A stretch of DNA of 64,000 nucleotides from CAYMWF01 sp964394085 [NCBI: uncultured Gemmatimonadota bacterium] (GCA_964394085.1 CAYMWF010000004.1:62001-126000), one strand, 5' to 3'; shown: positions 42,935 to 54,941, counted from the stretch's first letter. Numbers and translations: made by a program. The notes: generated from the letters alone by a model not told the origin.

Positions 42935-45289
42935 ATGAATAAAAAGCGACCGAACCTGCACGCCGGCCTGTTCACCGGGACCGCCGCGGGTTTTGTGGCC
43001 GGGGTGCTGCTGTTTCTTCCGGGAGTTCCTTTCGTCAGCTTTCTGTTTACGGCGCTGGAGGTGGGGCTCCAGGCGGTATACGGACTCTCGGCGCCTCTCT
43101 CATCGAAACTGGACTCGGTGCCGGGAATATTGCTTCTCTTCACCGGCGGCGGCGCTTTGATGGGTCTCGCAAACGCGCTGGTGCTCGGTTCGATTTTCGC
43201 ACTGTCCCGCAAAGTACTGAAACGCGATGCAGGGTTCAGGTTCGTGTTCGCTTCTCACGCGGGTCTTGTCGTTGCGCAGAACATCCTGCTGTACGGCCTG
43301 ATATGGCTCGGCAACATCGCCCACACGCTCGCGCCGGTGACCTTCCGCTTCTTGTGGGCCGTTCTGCTCGTTTCAGCTTTTTCAGGGATTACCACCCTGA
43401 TACTGGTGCTCGCCGTCGCAGCTCTTCTGCACCGGCGGGGTCGATCTGCCGGGCCGGACGTTGAAAACGGAACGGGCGGGGAAGGTCGGCTCCTATTCAG
43501 GATCGCATTTGCGACGCTCCTCCTGGTTCTGGCGGTCGCCCTCGCCGGAATAGGAAAACAGTCGCTGGCCCGCCGCAGGATCGTGCCGCCCCCCGCCGTG
43601 GAGGAAACCGGTCGGGAACGGACCGGGGATGATTCCGCCGGGTTCTCGAGAGGGGAGAGCGGCGAAAGCGGCGAAAGCGGCCTGCGGCTCCTGCTGGTGG
43701 GAATCGACGGCGTCGACTGGGCCATCGTGAACGACCTTTGTCGGGAAGGACGCCTTCCGAATCTCGAAAGTATCATAAAGAAAGGTTCCACGGCCGGGAT
43801 CAGGTCGGTGGTTCCGAACCTGTCTCCGCTGGTCTGGACGAGCGTGGCCACGGGCCGCCGTCCCCAGAAGCACGGCGTTTTCGGTTTCTACAATATAGAA
43901 ACGGGCGGCGAGGAGCTCTACAACAGCCTCGATGTCAAGGTAGAGTCGTTCTGGGATATCCTGTCGAAAGCCGGAACCTCGATCGGCGTGGTGAACTGGT
44001 ACGTATCCTGGCCGGCAAGGCCCGTCAGAGGTTTTCTGGTCTCGGACAGGTTCGCTTTCCCGGGGCTGCCGGGGAGAATATACCCGGAGGCCGCGGTTCC
44101 CGTCGTCGATTCGATCCTGGCGGATTTGCCTCCCCAGCTTCCCGGAATCGATCCTTCCGCCGCCGCCGGCCTGGATGATTCGATCGCGCGGCTGACCCTC
44201 GACTCGGCCGAGGGACGGAGGATGCGGGCTTTCAGGACCCTGGAAAACGCCCTGTTTCGCGATGCCGCCTCCCTGGAGACCGCTGTCGAGCTATATAGCC
44301 GAAACGCTCCCCGCGCACTTGCCGTCTATTTCCGCTGCACCGACGTGGCCAGCCATCTGTTCTGGAAGCACCGAATGGCGTTGAACTTCCCGGGGATCGC
44401 CCGGCGGCTCTACTCAACGGAACCCTCCGCCGTCGACAGCCTGACGGAGCGGATGCTCATAGAGGCGGTGTACGAGTGGAACGACAGGGCCCTGGGAAGA
44501 CTGCTCGAGCTGACCTCCGAGAACACGCTGGTCTGCGTCCTCTCCGATCACGGTTTCGGTTTCAAGCTCCCCGGCCAGTATTCGTACGACATGAACAAGC
44601 TGCTTTCCCGGATGGGCCTCCTCGCCTTCGAGGAAGACGGCGGGCGCGTGGACCTGTCGCGGAGCTCTCTCTTCGATTGCCGCGTCAGCACGGGAATAGT
44701 GAACCTTGTTAAGAAGATGCAGGTGGCGGTCGACGGGCGGGACACCTTCGCGGATGAAGCCGGCCGGGAGCTGTTTTTTGCCAGGGCGGTTGAGCTGCGG
44801 GCGAAACTCGAGGGGCTGCGGACGATCCGCGGCGAGCGGTTCTTCGGCGAGCTCGCCATCGCCGACGGGGGCGACAGGATTTTTATCACCGGGATGGTGA
44901 ATGTCGGCTTTCTCAACCAGCAGGTGCGGATCGACGGCGCCGCGGTGCCTGCCGAGGAGTTCCTCGTGGAGTCGGATATATCGGGATGGCACCGGAACGA
45001 CGGTTTCTTCGCCGTGTCGGGACCCGGTATCAGGAGCAGGCGGATATCGAGGTGCTCGGAACTGGATATCGCACCCACGCTTCTTCATTATCTGGGGTAT
45101 CCGGTGCCGCTCGACATGGACGGCCGCGTCCTCACCGGGATTTTCGATTCCGGTTCCCGCCGGAAGGTGGACTATTGCGCGGGATACGGGATAGTTCCTC
45201 CCTCCGAGGTATCGAACCTTCCTGATATGGGCGATTCCGTAGAGGAGTCGATCCGGGAGCAGCTGCAGGCTCTAGGATATGTTCAGTAG
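42935..45289 (+). CDS. Membrane-anchored alkaline-phosphatase-superfamily phosphodiesterase
   Basis: 784 residues. About five hydrophobic helices lie in the first 220 residues (FTGTAAGFVAGVLLFLPG, ILLYGLIWLGNIAHTLAP, LLVLAVALAGIGK). The soluble domain has the nucleotide pyrophosphatase/phosphodiesterase core: LLLVGIDGVDWAIVND with the first metal Asp, NLSPLVWTSVATGRRPQKHG with the Thr/Ser nucleophile, YFRCTDVASHLFWKH and SDHGFGFKLPGQ. The final metal His lies in the SELDIAPTLLHYLGYP region. Such membrane forms are often linked to phospholipid or glycan head-group transfer. Repeated GESGESG codons lie in the linker at about 245-255. Confidence 0.88.
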   Translation: MNKKRPNLHAGLFTGTAAGFVAGVLLFLPGVPFVSFLFTALEVGLQAVYGLSAPLSSKLDSVPGILLLFTGGGALMGLANALVLGSIFALSRKVLKRDAGFRFVFASHAGLVVAQNILLYGLIWLGNIAHTLAPVTFRFLWAVLLVSAFSGITTLILVLAVAALLHRRGRSAGPDVENGTGGEGRLLFRIAFATLLLVLAVALAGIGKQSLARRRIVPPPAVEETGRERTGDDSAGFSRGESGESGESGLRLLLVGIDGVDWAIVNDLCREGRLPNLESIIKKGSTAGIRSVVPNLSPLVWTSVATGRRPQKHGVFGFYNIETGGEELYNSLDVKVESFWDILSKAGTSIGVVNWYVSWPARPVRGFLVSDRFAFPGLPGRIYPEAAVPVVDSILADLPPQLPGIDPSAAAGLDDSIARLTLDSAEGRRMRAFRTLENALFRDAASLETAVELYSRNAPRALAVYFRCTDVASHLFWKHRMALNFPGIARRLYSTEPSAVDSLTERMLIEAVYEWNDRALGRLLELTSENTLVCVLSDHGFGFKLPGQYSYDMNKLLSRMGLLAFEEDGGRVDLSRSSLFDCRVSTGIVNLVKKMQVAVDGRDTFADEAGRELFFARAVELRAKLEGLRTIRGERFFGELAIADGGDRIFITGMVNVGFLNQQVRIDGAAVPAEEFLVESDISGWHRNDGFFAVSGPGIRSRRISRCSELDIAPTLLHYLGYPVPLDMDGRVLTGIFDSGSRRKVDYCAGYGIVPPSEVSNLPDMGDSVEESIREQLQALGYVQ

Positions 45290-45329
45290 GCGAATCGCTT
45301 CAGTTCGGCAATAAAAGTTCATTTTTTTC

Positions 45330-45358
45330 TTGCATTGAGTTGAAAGGGCGTCTATATT
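45330..45358 (+). promoter_or_regulatory. Housekeeping promoter of groES-groEL
   Basis: TTGCAT (45330-45335), 17-bp spacer, TATATT (45353-45358), directly followed by a CIRCE operator covering the expected transcription start. Confidence 0.8.
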
Positions 45359-45365
45359 CCCGCTA

Positions 45366-45392
45366 TTAGCACTCAACAACGGTGAGTGCTAA
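45366..45392. promoter_or_regulatory. CIRCE operator (HrcA binding site)
   Basis: TTAGCACTC, 9 bases, GAGTGCTAA: an exact consensus CIRCE inverted repeat. Placed 8 bp after the -10 box, it implies HrcA repression of the chaperonin operon, relieved on heat stress. hrcA itself is not in the window. Confidence 0.97.
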
Positions 45393-45513
45393 CAGTATAA
45401 TTAAGAACCTTATCGGCCTGAATCGGGGTTCACAGGGGTTCATCCACAGAACAGAGATGAGAGAACCCTGTATCCCTGTGCAAGGCTCCACTAGCTTCAC
45501 TGGAGGGAAGACT

Positions 45514-47494
<1,981 letters not shown>

Positions 47495-47525
47495 GCCCGG
47501 ACGTCGTTCTGAAGAAGGGCGCCCG

Positions 47526-47693
47526 CCACCCGTCGAAGCTTCGGCTGCGACGGGTGGGCCGGGTGAACCGCGCGGAACAGCTGCTGCGGTCCGGATACAG
47601 GTCCGGAGCAGGGCTCCGCGCTCCTTCTTCTCCCGGTGCCTCCGAGTTACGGCACCGAACAGGTATTTCGCCCGCGGGAGATCGGCCCGCGGG
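47526..47693. other. Cluster of three strong hairpins downstream of groEL
   Basis: CCACCCGTCG/CGACGGGTGG (47526-47557, 12-nt loop), CGGTGCC/GGCACCG (47634-47657) and CCCGCGGG/CCCGCGGG (47671-47693, 7-nt loop) follow one another in the groEL-fmdB spacer. None has a T run. They may stabilise or process the groE transcript. Confidence 0.5.
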
Positions 47694-47756
47694 TGGAAAA
47701 CCGGAGTTGAAAGCAAGAAAATCCGAACCGAACCGCTGGTTTTAAGGATTAGACTT

Positions 47757-48062
47757 ATGCCTACATACGATTACAGCTGCACCGACTGCGGATACGAATT
47801 TGAAGAGTTCCAGAGTATCAAGGCCGACCCGCTCGACAAATGCCCCGAGTGCGCCGGAAGGGTGAAACGTCTCATCGGTATGGGCGGCGGGTTGATATTC
47901 AAGGGTTCCGGTTTTTATATAACCGATTACAGGAGCAAATCGTACCAGGACGCAGCGAGAAAAGACCGCGATTCCGGCGTTTCTTCAGCGGTGGATAGCT
48001 CGAAAAAAAGCGGTTCGAAAAAATCCTCCTCTAAATCATCCGACAAAAAAGCGGCCGCCTGA
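47757..48062 (+). CDS. FmdB-family zinc ribbon protein
   Basis: 101 residues. Starts MPTYDYSCTDCGYEFEEFQ and continues with CPECAGRVKRLIGMGGGLIF, giving two CxxC zinc knuckles, then KGSGFYITDYRSKSY, the standard FmdB family order. The C-terminal 35 residues are a Ser/Lys tail (SKKSGSKKSSSKSSDKK), typical and disordered. Function unknown; FmdB was named as a regulator of formamidase/amidase genes, but that role is not general. It has its own AAGGAT ribosome site and lies 262 bp after groEL. Confidence 0.93.
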   Translation: MPTYDYSCTDCGYEFEEFQSIKADPLDKCPECAGRVKRLIGMGGGLIFKGSGFYITDYRSKSYQDAARKDRDSGVSSAVDSSKKSGSKKSSSKSSDKKAAA

Positions 48063-48230
48063 ACCAGTTTGACAGCCGCATGAAAACCTCATCCCCTCTG
48101 TTCGAACCGCTAGAACATCCCCGCCAGAAACCCGTCTCACTTTTCACATCCCCGATCGTCTGGGGGGTAAACGCCCTTTTCATGAAATGATTCATACCGC
48201 CGAAACCAGCGTGAGACTATCGATTTACGC

Positions 48231-48258
48231 TTGACAAAAACGAAATAGGGCGTATATT
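48231..48258 (+). promoter_or_regulatory. Promoter of the AAA_14 ATPase gene
   Basis: Perfect TTGACA (48231-48236), 16-bp spacer, TATATT (48253-48258), about 45 bp before the start codon. Confidence 0.7.
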
Positions 48259-48304
48259 TGTAGTAGCATCTTTAAATAGTCGCCCAATTAAGACAGGATG
48301 TATA

Positions 48305-49576
48305 TTGAAAAATCGGACGATAAAGGACAGGCTCACGAGGCTTTCAGGGCGGAAATACAGCAGGATTATCGTTCTGACAGGCGCTCGCCAGACCGGTAAA
48401 ACCACCTTGATAAAAGAGACCTTTCCGGAAATGGCCTACATTTCGGTGGAAGACCCGACTTTGAGGTCGGCCTATTCCAGGATCCCGGCTGCGGAATGGA
48501 TTGGACGTTATCCTGCCGCGATAATCGATGAAGTCCAGAAAACTCCTTCCGTGATTGAATCGATCAAAGCGGCTGTTGATGCAGATGACACCGTAAAGTA
48601 TATCCTGCTGGGCAGCAGCCAGATTCTCCTTTTGTCACGGGTGAAGGAAAGTCTTGCCGGCAGATCGACCATTGTTGATCTCTGGCCGTTGACGATTCCT
48701 GAAATGCTTACCGATTCCTGGAGCGATCCGGTTATTGAATCGAGGCTGATAGCCAGTTTGAGAGAAAACACCTGGAAACCGGGATTATTCAATGATATTC
48801 CCGCTCGAAACGTCGGCTTTACGAAACATGAAGAAAATTTCAAGCGGTACCTGCATTTCGGGGGGATGCCGGTTGTCAGCGATCCAGAGCTCGATGATGA
48901 AGAACGCCTCGACTGGCTGAAGGATTATCAGCGAACTTATCTTGAGCGGGACGTAGCGGATCTGGCCAGGTTGAACGACCTGGAACCTTTCTCGGCGGCA
49001 CAGAAAGCCGCGGCGGATCGCACGGGAACCGCAATCAATTTCAGCGAGTTGGCCCGCGAGTCGAAAACAGCTCCGGAAACAGCGAGAAGGTTCATGCGGT
49101 ACCTGGAACTCAGCTACCAGGTTATCCTGTTGAAGCCGTATTTTCGCAATCGAAAGAAGCGGCTGACGAAAATGCCTAAAATCCATTTTCTGGATTCAGG
49201 AGTCATGCGCAGTATAACTGGCAGGAGAGGCGAACCCACCGGTGAAGAGTTCGAGTCTGCGGTCGTTGCGGAAATCATCAAGCAGATAAGCAACGCTTCC
49301 CTGAATGTCGGCTTTTTCCATCTCCGCACCAAAGATGGCCGGGAGGTTGATCTTCTTCTCGAATTGGAACATGGTTTTATAGCGATTGAGATTAAGAGGT
49401 CGGAGCATGCTCATTTTACCGACGCACGACACCTTCGGAATCTTGATACGATTCTTGATAAACCTCTGCTCTGTTCGATGATTATTTCGATGGACAGGGA
49501 AATAAAATCGTTCGGCGAAAACATCTACGCGGTTCCGGCGGCCTGGCTCTTCGCTCCTTCTCTCGATCAGGTATGA
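48305..49576 (+). CDS. AAA_14/DUF4143 ATP-binding protein
   Basis: 423 residues from a TTG start. Walker A is LTGARQTGKTTLIKETF, Walker B IIDEVQKTPSVIESIKAA, and sensor 1 YILLGSSQILLLSRVKESLA. Then come GRSTIVDLWPLTIPEML and a DUF4143 C-terminal half ending in a nuclease-like core (FFHLRTKDGREVDLLLELEH, then FIAIEIKRSEH). The D-ExK pattern resembles a PD-(D/E)XK fold. These proteins are abundant, patchily distributed and carried by mobile or accessory regions; their function is unknown. It marks the left edge of the plastic 49-61 kb region. Confidence 0.9.
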   Translation: MKNRTIKDRLTRLSGRKYSRIIVLTGARQTGKTTLIKETFPEMAYISVEDPTLRSAYSRIPAAEWIGRYPAAIIDEVQKTPSVIESIKAAVDADDTVKYILLGSSQILLLSRVKESLAGRSTIVDLWPLTIPEMLTDSWSDPVIESRLIASLRENTWKPGLFNDIPARNVGFTKHEENFKRYLHFGGMPVVSDPELDDEERLDWLKDYQRTYLERDVADLARLNDLEPFSAAQKAAADRTGTAINFSELARESKTAPETARRFMRYLELSYQVILLKPYFRNRKKRLTKMPKIHFLDSGVMRSITGRRGEPTGEEFESAVVAEIIKQISNASLNVGFFHLRTKDGREVDLLLELEHGFIAIEIKRSEHAHFTDARHLRNLDTILDKPLLCSMIISMDREIKSFGENIYAVPAAWLFAPSLDQV

Positions 49577-49909
49577 TCCAAGAAATCAAACGCCGGGTAC
49601 CCATGCGAATGATTTGATGTTGAGGTTCATGAGTATTGTTCCCTTCTACCGTGTATGCGCTAAGAAAAATGAAACTAAATCAGCCTGCTTCTTTGTGGCA
49701 CAGAACCCAAATCTGGCGGCTCCTCGCAGTGGGATGTCGGGTCCACTTGTCTCCGGAGGCAGCAAACAAGGCTGCCGGGCTTTCACCTCTGGTTTCAACG
49801 AGAAAAATTGGATTCACTGCAGGTTCCGGTATATAATGTTTGCATCCCTTGTGTGGTGGGAGATCATTTTGTTCAACTCTGCCGTTAAATTCAGAAAAGA
49901 GAGGATAAT
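49577..49909. other. Intergenic region holding the left copy of a long direct repeat
   Basis: 333 bp between the ATPase gene and the first C25 gene. Positions 49682-49760 match 61118-61195. The right end carries the ribosome site AGAGAGGATAAT, also found before the second C25 gene. Confidence 0.6.
49682..49760. repeat. Direct repeat flanking the duplicated module block, left copy
   Basis: Contains a 30-nt stretch (49716-49745, beginning GCGGCTCCTCGCAGTGGGAT) identical to 61152-61181. Similarity extends on both sides, including GCACAGAACC on the left and TTGTCTCCG on the right. Both copies have the same orientation. Confidence 0.7.
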
Positions 49910-52900
49910 ATGAGAACTTTCGCTTTTTTTTCGCTAATATCCATCCTGGTTCTCGTTTCAGCCCATCCACTCTCAGCCACTCCACAGCCCGTCATCCTCG
50001 AAGGTTCCTATTCCACCGTTCAAAGTCCGTCGGTGATTGCCGTCGACTCCGACTCATCTCATGTAGCCCTGGAACTCCGAATGAACGGCTTTGAATCGAC
50101 CTCCATTATCGAAGGAAATTCCACTTATCAGAAAATCACCCTGCCCGGAGTGCATGAATATCTTTCCGAAGAGGGAAAACCCCGGCTGCCCGTTGTAAGA
50201 AGACTTGTAGCGGTACCCGACTCGGTCACCCTTCATATCGCCCTTTCCGACACAACGCTCTATACACTGCCCGATTTCCCGATCTATCCGGCTCCGTGCA
50301 TCTCGTATCCCGATACCGGCTGCTTATGTTTCATCGAGTTTTTCTGCCCGGATACGGACTTTTACGAAACCGAAACCCTGTATCCCGCCACCGCGTTCGA
50401 AGTATCGCAAACCGGATACATGAGGGAGCAGAAGATCATAGAGCTTCGAATCTTTCCGATCCGTTGCGACCCATCTACTGAAAAGCTCTTCGTAAATACT
50501 TTTTCGCACATCAATATTTCGTACGAGGGCACTCCGTGTTTCAACACGAAAGGCCTCGGTCCGTTCGAAGAAATCGCCGGCCTGGGTGGCGTATGCTACG
50601 AACCCTGGAAAGGATCGCCGCCTCCGGCTCTCCCTGACAGTTCCGGAGGTTCCGATGCAGGCCAAATCCTCAACCTCGGCGGCGGACAGGACGGCGGCGT
50701 CCAGCCCGGTCCCGTCAAATGTCTCAAGTACCTCGAAGAATTGAAGGTGGAGGGCACCCTCGCCGATTATATCGTAGTCGCCGCACCCGCTTACTACAAT
50801 GAACTGTACTATCCCCCGAGAGAATCGTACATGGATTCCCTGCTCCTCTGGCGCAAGAATTTCAACGAACTGTGCGTCGCGGTCGCATCCACAGAGCAGA
50901 TCGATGAGGAGTTCGACTATTCCACCCCTTCCGAGATGTATTGGGAAAAAGTGTATGCGTTTCTTGAATACGCGTATAAGCACTATGAAGCGCCCAACAT
51001 GGAGGATGACAAGATCGGTTTCGTGCTGATACTGGGTGACGATTGCATGAATGAAAACCTCGAAGTCTGGGATTATTGCGACGATTACCAGCTTACAAAA
51101 TTCGTTCCGACCGGATTTTCAGTTGATTACAGCTTCCCGACGGATCACTTCTATATGACCCTTCACGGGAATGATAATGTTCCCGATATAATGCTTGGCA
51201 GACTTCCCGTGTCAAGTATAGCTGAAATGAACACAGTAGCCGAGAAGCTCTTCAGATACGAAAAATATCTTCCGGAATATCGAGGTGTCTGGAGACGAGA
51301 AGGAAGCTTCATCAATGGAACAGGGCAAACAGGTGAAGGTTATTGTGACAATTTCGAAAGCACATTCTTCGATCCGATCAGTTACGATCTTTCATGCCTT
51401 GATTATGAAGAAAACGGTGAGCTCACCGAATCCGATTTTTATAACGAAATGAATGATGGCAGGCTCCTGGTATATATTAACGCACATGGGCATCAAGAAA
51501 GTATAACCTTGAACTGTGACACCTTTGCATACATCTGTAATGACGAAATCGATGCAAGTCTGGACGACCTGGACACCCTGATCAGTTTCCCCGTCATCTT
51601 CGCCCAATCATGCTATACGGGTCAGTTCTATTATTTTAACGAGTTATCTTATTCTGAAGCAGTATCGGAGGTTTTTCTTGAAGTAGCTCAAAAGGGTGCT
51701 CTCGGATATTTCGGATTTATCTCTCCAACGGGAATCAGCGGACAGAGCCTTACCAAAGGCGTTGAAGCTATTCTGCTCAACAATATCACGGAGCTCGGAC
51801 AGGCCCTGATGAGTATTAAATTTTCCCATATTAATTCTTGGAAAAATCTTACGCTGCTCGGTGATCCGCTCTCGGATGTCGGCGAACATATCGCATATCC
51901 TGATATGCCTGATCCGAGCATTAATCCTTCACAATTGAGCCTGCCGTGGCGTGGTTCACTAGGGGATTCCCTCCCCCTCGGCGCCGAAGTGTTCAACCGT
52001 GGTGGTGCGACGGCGGACGGATTTCTTCTTAGCGTTGTTGTTGACGCTGATAACATGACACCGGTTTCATGGGAATTCCCCATAAATGATCTGGAATCGA
52101 GAGAAGCCGTAAGGTTCGATTTCAAGTGGGACGTTACAGGACTGACCTCTCATATCGAAAACGCATCTCTTGAAGCCTCTATCTCTTACGCCGACACCTC
52201 GGTCAGCATTGAGGATGTCGAGTCATGGACGGGGAATGATGATGCTGAAGTATCTATCAGCGAAATCCAGCTTCAACCCGACCGGGAAGGCTGGCCTGTC
52301 AAACTGAACGGGAGTCCTGCGTCATCTCCAGTCCTTTTCGATCTCGATGGGAACGACACACTGGAAGTCATTCTGGGAGCAAGCGACGGCAGATTGCATG
52401 TGTTCCGTGAAAACGGCGTGTATCTGCCGGGCTGGCCGGTGGAATTCGCATCTGTCGAAGAATGGGGTGTGATAAATACATCCCCGGCTGTCGGTGATAT
52501 CGATGGGGACTCAAGCCCCGAAGTGATTTGTATAGTGAGCTGGCCAGGCTCGCTTACAAACGAATTATACGCGTTTCATTATGATGGCCTGCCTGTTGCC
52601 GGGAACTGGCCGATATCGTTGAATACAGCGGAAAAAGATGTCTGCCCGATGCTGGGTGATTTCGCACCGGACTCCAGCGGGCTGGAAATTTTAATCGTTG
52701 ATGATCAGGTAAGAACGTTTTCCGGACGCGGATATCAAATTTGGACCTATGATTTTGGGTTTCCCGACTGGCGTCTTCCCTGCTCACCTGCATACGGCCC
52801 CCTTACGGATGCGGACAGTCTGGAGGTTGTTTTTCATCCGTACACACGTGGGACGATGCCGTCGATTCGTTTTGTGCGGCTGAGAGCCGAAAACGGCACT

Positions 52901-53599
52901 GAAAAGTTCCTGTTTGAGAGCAGTGACGTTGAAATCTCCTCCAAGTCGGTTGCTCTCGTAAACTGGGGAAATCAAGATACGCTTGAGGTTTTGGTGCCAT
53001 ACTTTGATGAAAGCGACAACTATAACCTTACAAGTGTCGATTCGAATTACGACGAGAACCCCGATTGGATTGGGAAGGAATGCGGGAAGAAGCCCTCCAC
53101 GCCGGCTCTCGGAAAAGTTGAAACGTTTCAGACCGCAGATGTTGCCATAGGGGCTGATTGGAGTAACATCACCGGTCATGATGGACTGGAAATCAACCTG
53201 TTTGATTACAGGGGAAATGTAACATTCTATTACCCTGGTATTGAGCGAGAAGTTGGTACGATTATCGGTTCGCCAATAATTGGTGATGTTGACGCGGATG
53301 GATACCAAGATGTACTGGCAGTAACAACGAATGGTTATGTGTATGCATTAAGTAGGCTTGGTGAAAAACTCACCAATTTCCATTGGCCGTTCAATGTACA
53401 TTCCTTGGCATCCGTCGGAGCACCGGCGATCGGAGATCTTGACGGAGACGATAACGCTGACGTTATCGTTTGTGGTGGGGATAACTATCTCTATGTTTGG
53501 GACATGAATCCGGGTGGTAGCCCTCCAGACAGTCTTTCAACTCCTGAGTGGCCGATGTTCAGACGTAATTCTGAACACACAGGCTGTTATGATGAATGA
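49910..53599 (+). CDS. Secreted gingipain-like C25 cysteine peptidase with FG-GAP propeller (copy 1)
   Basis: 1229 residues. Signal peptide RTFAFFSLISILVLVSAHPLS. Residues about 20-250 are a propeptide-like beta domain (YLSEEGKPRLPVVRRLVAVP). About 255-680 is a Peptidase_C25 domain with the likely catalytic dyad His526 (YINAHGHQ) and Cys568 (FAQSCYTGQ). About 680-790 is an Ig/CARDB-like domain (LPLGAEVFNRGGATADGF). About 790-1225 holds FG-GAP/VCBS repeats (FDLDGNDTLEVILGASDG, VGDIDGDSSPEVICI, GDLDGDDNADVIVCGGDNY). There is no T9SS C-terminal domain. It heads a two-gene module repeated downstream. Confidence 0.88.
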   Translation: MRTFAFFSLISILVLVSAHPLSATPQPVILEGSYSTVQSPSVIAVDSDSSHVALELRMNGFESTSIIEGNSTYQKITLPGVHEYLSEEGKPRLPVVRRLVAVPDSVTLHIALSDTTLYTLPDFPIYPAPCISYPDTGCLCFIEFFCPDTDFYETETLYPATAFEVSQTGYMREQKIIELRIFPIRCDPSTEKLFVNTFSHINISYEGTPCFNTKGLGPFEEIAGLGGVCYEPWKGSPPPALPDSSGGSDAGQILNLGGGQDGGVQPGPVKCLKYLEELKVEGTLADYIVVAAPAYYNELYYPPRESYMDSLLLWRKNFNELCVAVASTEQIDEEFDYSTPSEMYWEKVYAFLEYAYKHYEAPNMEDDKIGFVLILGDDCMNENLEVWDYCDDYQLTKFVPTGFSVDYSFPTDHFYMTLHGNDNVPDIMLGRLPVSSIAEMNTVAEKLFRYEKYLPEYRGVWRREGSFINGTGQTGEGYCDNFESTFFDPISYDLSCLDYEENGELTESDFYNEMNDGRLLVYINAHGHQESITLNCDTFAYICNDEIDASLDDLDTLISFPVIFAQSCYTGQFYYFNELSYSEAVSEVFLEVAQKGALGYFGFISPTGISGQSLTKGVEAILLNNITELGQALMSIKFSHINSWKNLTLLGDPLSDVGEHIAYPDMPDPSINPSQLSLPWRGSLGDSLPLGAEVFNRGGATADGFLLSVVVDADNMTPVSWEFPINDLESREAVRFDFKWDVTGLTSHIENASLEASISYADTSVSIEDVESWTGNDDAEVSISEIQLQPDREGWPVKLNGSPASSPVLFDLDGNDTLEVILGASDGRLHVFRENGVYLPGWPVEFASVEEWGVINTSPAVGDIDGDSSPEVICIVSWPGSLTNELYAFHYDGLPVAGNWPISLNTAEKDVCPMLGDFAPDSSGLEILIVDDQVRTFSGRGYQIWTYDFGFPDWRLPCSPAYGPLTDADSLEVVFHPYTRGTMPSIRFVRLRAENGTEKFLFESSDVEISSKSVALVNWGNQDTLEVLVPYFDESDNYNLTSVDSNYDENPDWIGKECGKKPSTPALGKVETFQTADVAIGADWSNITGHDGLEINLFDYRGNVTFYYPGIEREVGTIIGSPIIGDVDADGYQDVLAVTTNGYVYALSRLGEKLTNFHWPFNVHSLASVGAPAIGDLDGDDNADVIVCGGDNYLYVWDMNPGGSPPDSLSTPEWPMFRRNSEHTGCYDE

Positions 53600-53657
53600 G
53601 GTTTTCAAACCGAGTCTTTGTACCTAAATGTTGGATGTGAACAATTTGAGGCAGGTT

Positions 53658-54941
53658 ATGAGTAACATGTTCTTCTTTCCAACGATATTTCTTTGCCTTC
53701 TCCTTACGTTAAACCTTGATGCGGGTGAGCTCGCAATGGATCATGTTATATCAGACCAGCTAAGAGATCGGATGATGGTGAGTATTCCCGTTATTTCTTC
53801 CGATTTTATAGTGTGTAATGATTCAGCCTATCAATCAGAACCAGACAGTGACATGGACTCAAATGGGAATGTCTGGGTAATCTGGGAGGACTTTAGACAC
53901 TCGCCAAATGGGGATTTCTTGAGAAACGCAGAGGTGTACGCGAGAAAAATCTCACCAAGGGGTGACTTCCTCACCGGCGAGTTACGGCTTACGGATAGAG
54001 ATTTCCGAAGCTGGTTCGTCAAAGTGGCTGTCGATCGCATCGACAATGTTCATATCGTATTTCGTGATATTGGGACAAATGGGTACGATGTTAGATACAT
54101 CCAACTCGATTCAAACGGAAACATCGTGGTTCCGGAAACGGTCGTGAATGATGCAGAAGGCTGGCAGACCGGTGAACTGCGCGTCGGAATCGGGGTCGAT
54201 GACTCGAGAAATGTCCATATCATGTGGTCGGAGCATTCCACCGATTTCTATTACTCGAAGCTGGATAGCACGGGTAATCTGCTCGTAGACAGAATACATG
54301 TTTCAAGCGAAATAGTATTTCATAAATATCCCGACCTCTCAGTTGGACCGGATGGTTCAGCCAATATGGTATTCATGAGGCAGAGTCCGGGATACAAGGT
54401 GATCCACTTTTCCAAAGTTGATTCAGCCGGTAATCTCATTGTCGATTCTAAACCACTTACGCCTGAAACAATTGATTATTATTGTCATTACCCGAACATC
54501 GTGGCCGATTCGGATGGTAATAATCATATAGTATTCAGTTACCGTAATAAAGCTCTTACATATATTTACGATCCATTCTACCTCAAAGTTGATCAACTGG
54601 GTAACCAGATCGGCGACATGGTCAACATCATCGATTATGAACAAGGGCTGAATAGTTGGGGAATAGCAGTTAATATGGAAGACTCAGGGTCAATTCATGC
54701 AGTATTCAGCCAGGCCATCAACGCTTGGACATTTCACTACTCATACGCAAAGATTGCCGATGGGGGTGAACTCCTGAGTTATGTCGACAATATCAGCGAT
54801 AATGAGGATAATTTCAAAGAACATCATTCGGTTGCCGTATCCGGAAATCGTATATCCCTTGTATGGGAAAATGCCTTACCCGAAGCTGAAACCCATGATG
54901 ACATCTACCTGAAGCAGGGTTACATCTCGACGGAATATTAA
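53658..54941 (+). CDS. Secreted seven-repeat propeller-like protein (copy 1)
   Basis: 427 residues from ATG 53658, after GAGGCAGG. A signal peptide (FFFPTIFLCLLLTLNLDAG) is followed by about seven repeats of 45-55 residues built on the pattern G-N-x-h-h-V-W/F (GNVWVIWEDFRHS, DNVHIVFRDIGTN, RNVHIMWSEHST, GSANMVFMRQS, GNNHIVFSYRN, GSIHAVFSQAI, NRISLVWENA). Each is followed by DSxGN(L/I)(L/V)V-type strands. This predicts a seven-bladed beta-propeller related to BNR proteins. No catalytic residues recognised. It follows each C25 peptidase, so partner or substrate-recognition roles are plausible. Confidence 0.75.
   Translation: MSNMFFFPTIFLCLLLTLNLDAGELAMDHVISDQLRDRMMVSIPVISSDFIVCNDSAYQSEPDSDMDSNGNVWVIWEDFRHSPNGDFLRNAEVYARKISPRGDFLTGELRLTDRDFRSWFVKVAVDRIDNVHIVFRDIGTNGYDVRYIQLDSNGNIVVPETVVNDAEGWQTGELRVGIGVDDSRNVHIMWSEHSTDFYYSKLDSTGNLLVDRIHVSSEIVFHKYPDLSVGPDGSANMVFMRQSPGYKVIHFSKVDSAGNLIVDSKPLTPETIDYYCHYPNIVADSDGNNHIVFSYRNKALTYIYDPFYLKVDQLGNQIGDMVNIIDYEQGLNSWGIAVNMEDSGSIHAVFSQAINAWTFHYSYAKIADGGELLSYVDNISDNEDNFKEHHSVAVSGNRISLVWENALPEAETHDDIYLKQGYISTEY

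Noticed and set aside
42530-42961. Leftward open frame of 143 codons across the citrate synthase-phosphodiesterase spacer
   Set aside because: It starts inside the neighbouring gene, has no ribosome site, and the translation has no coherent domain or hydrophobic pattern.
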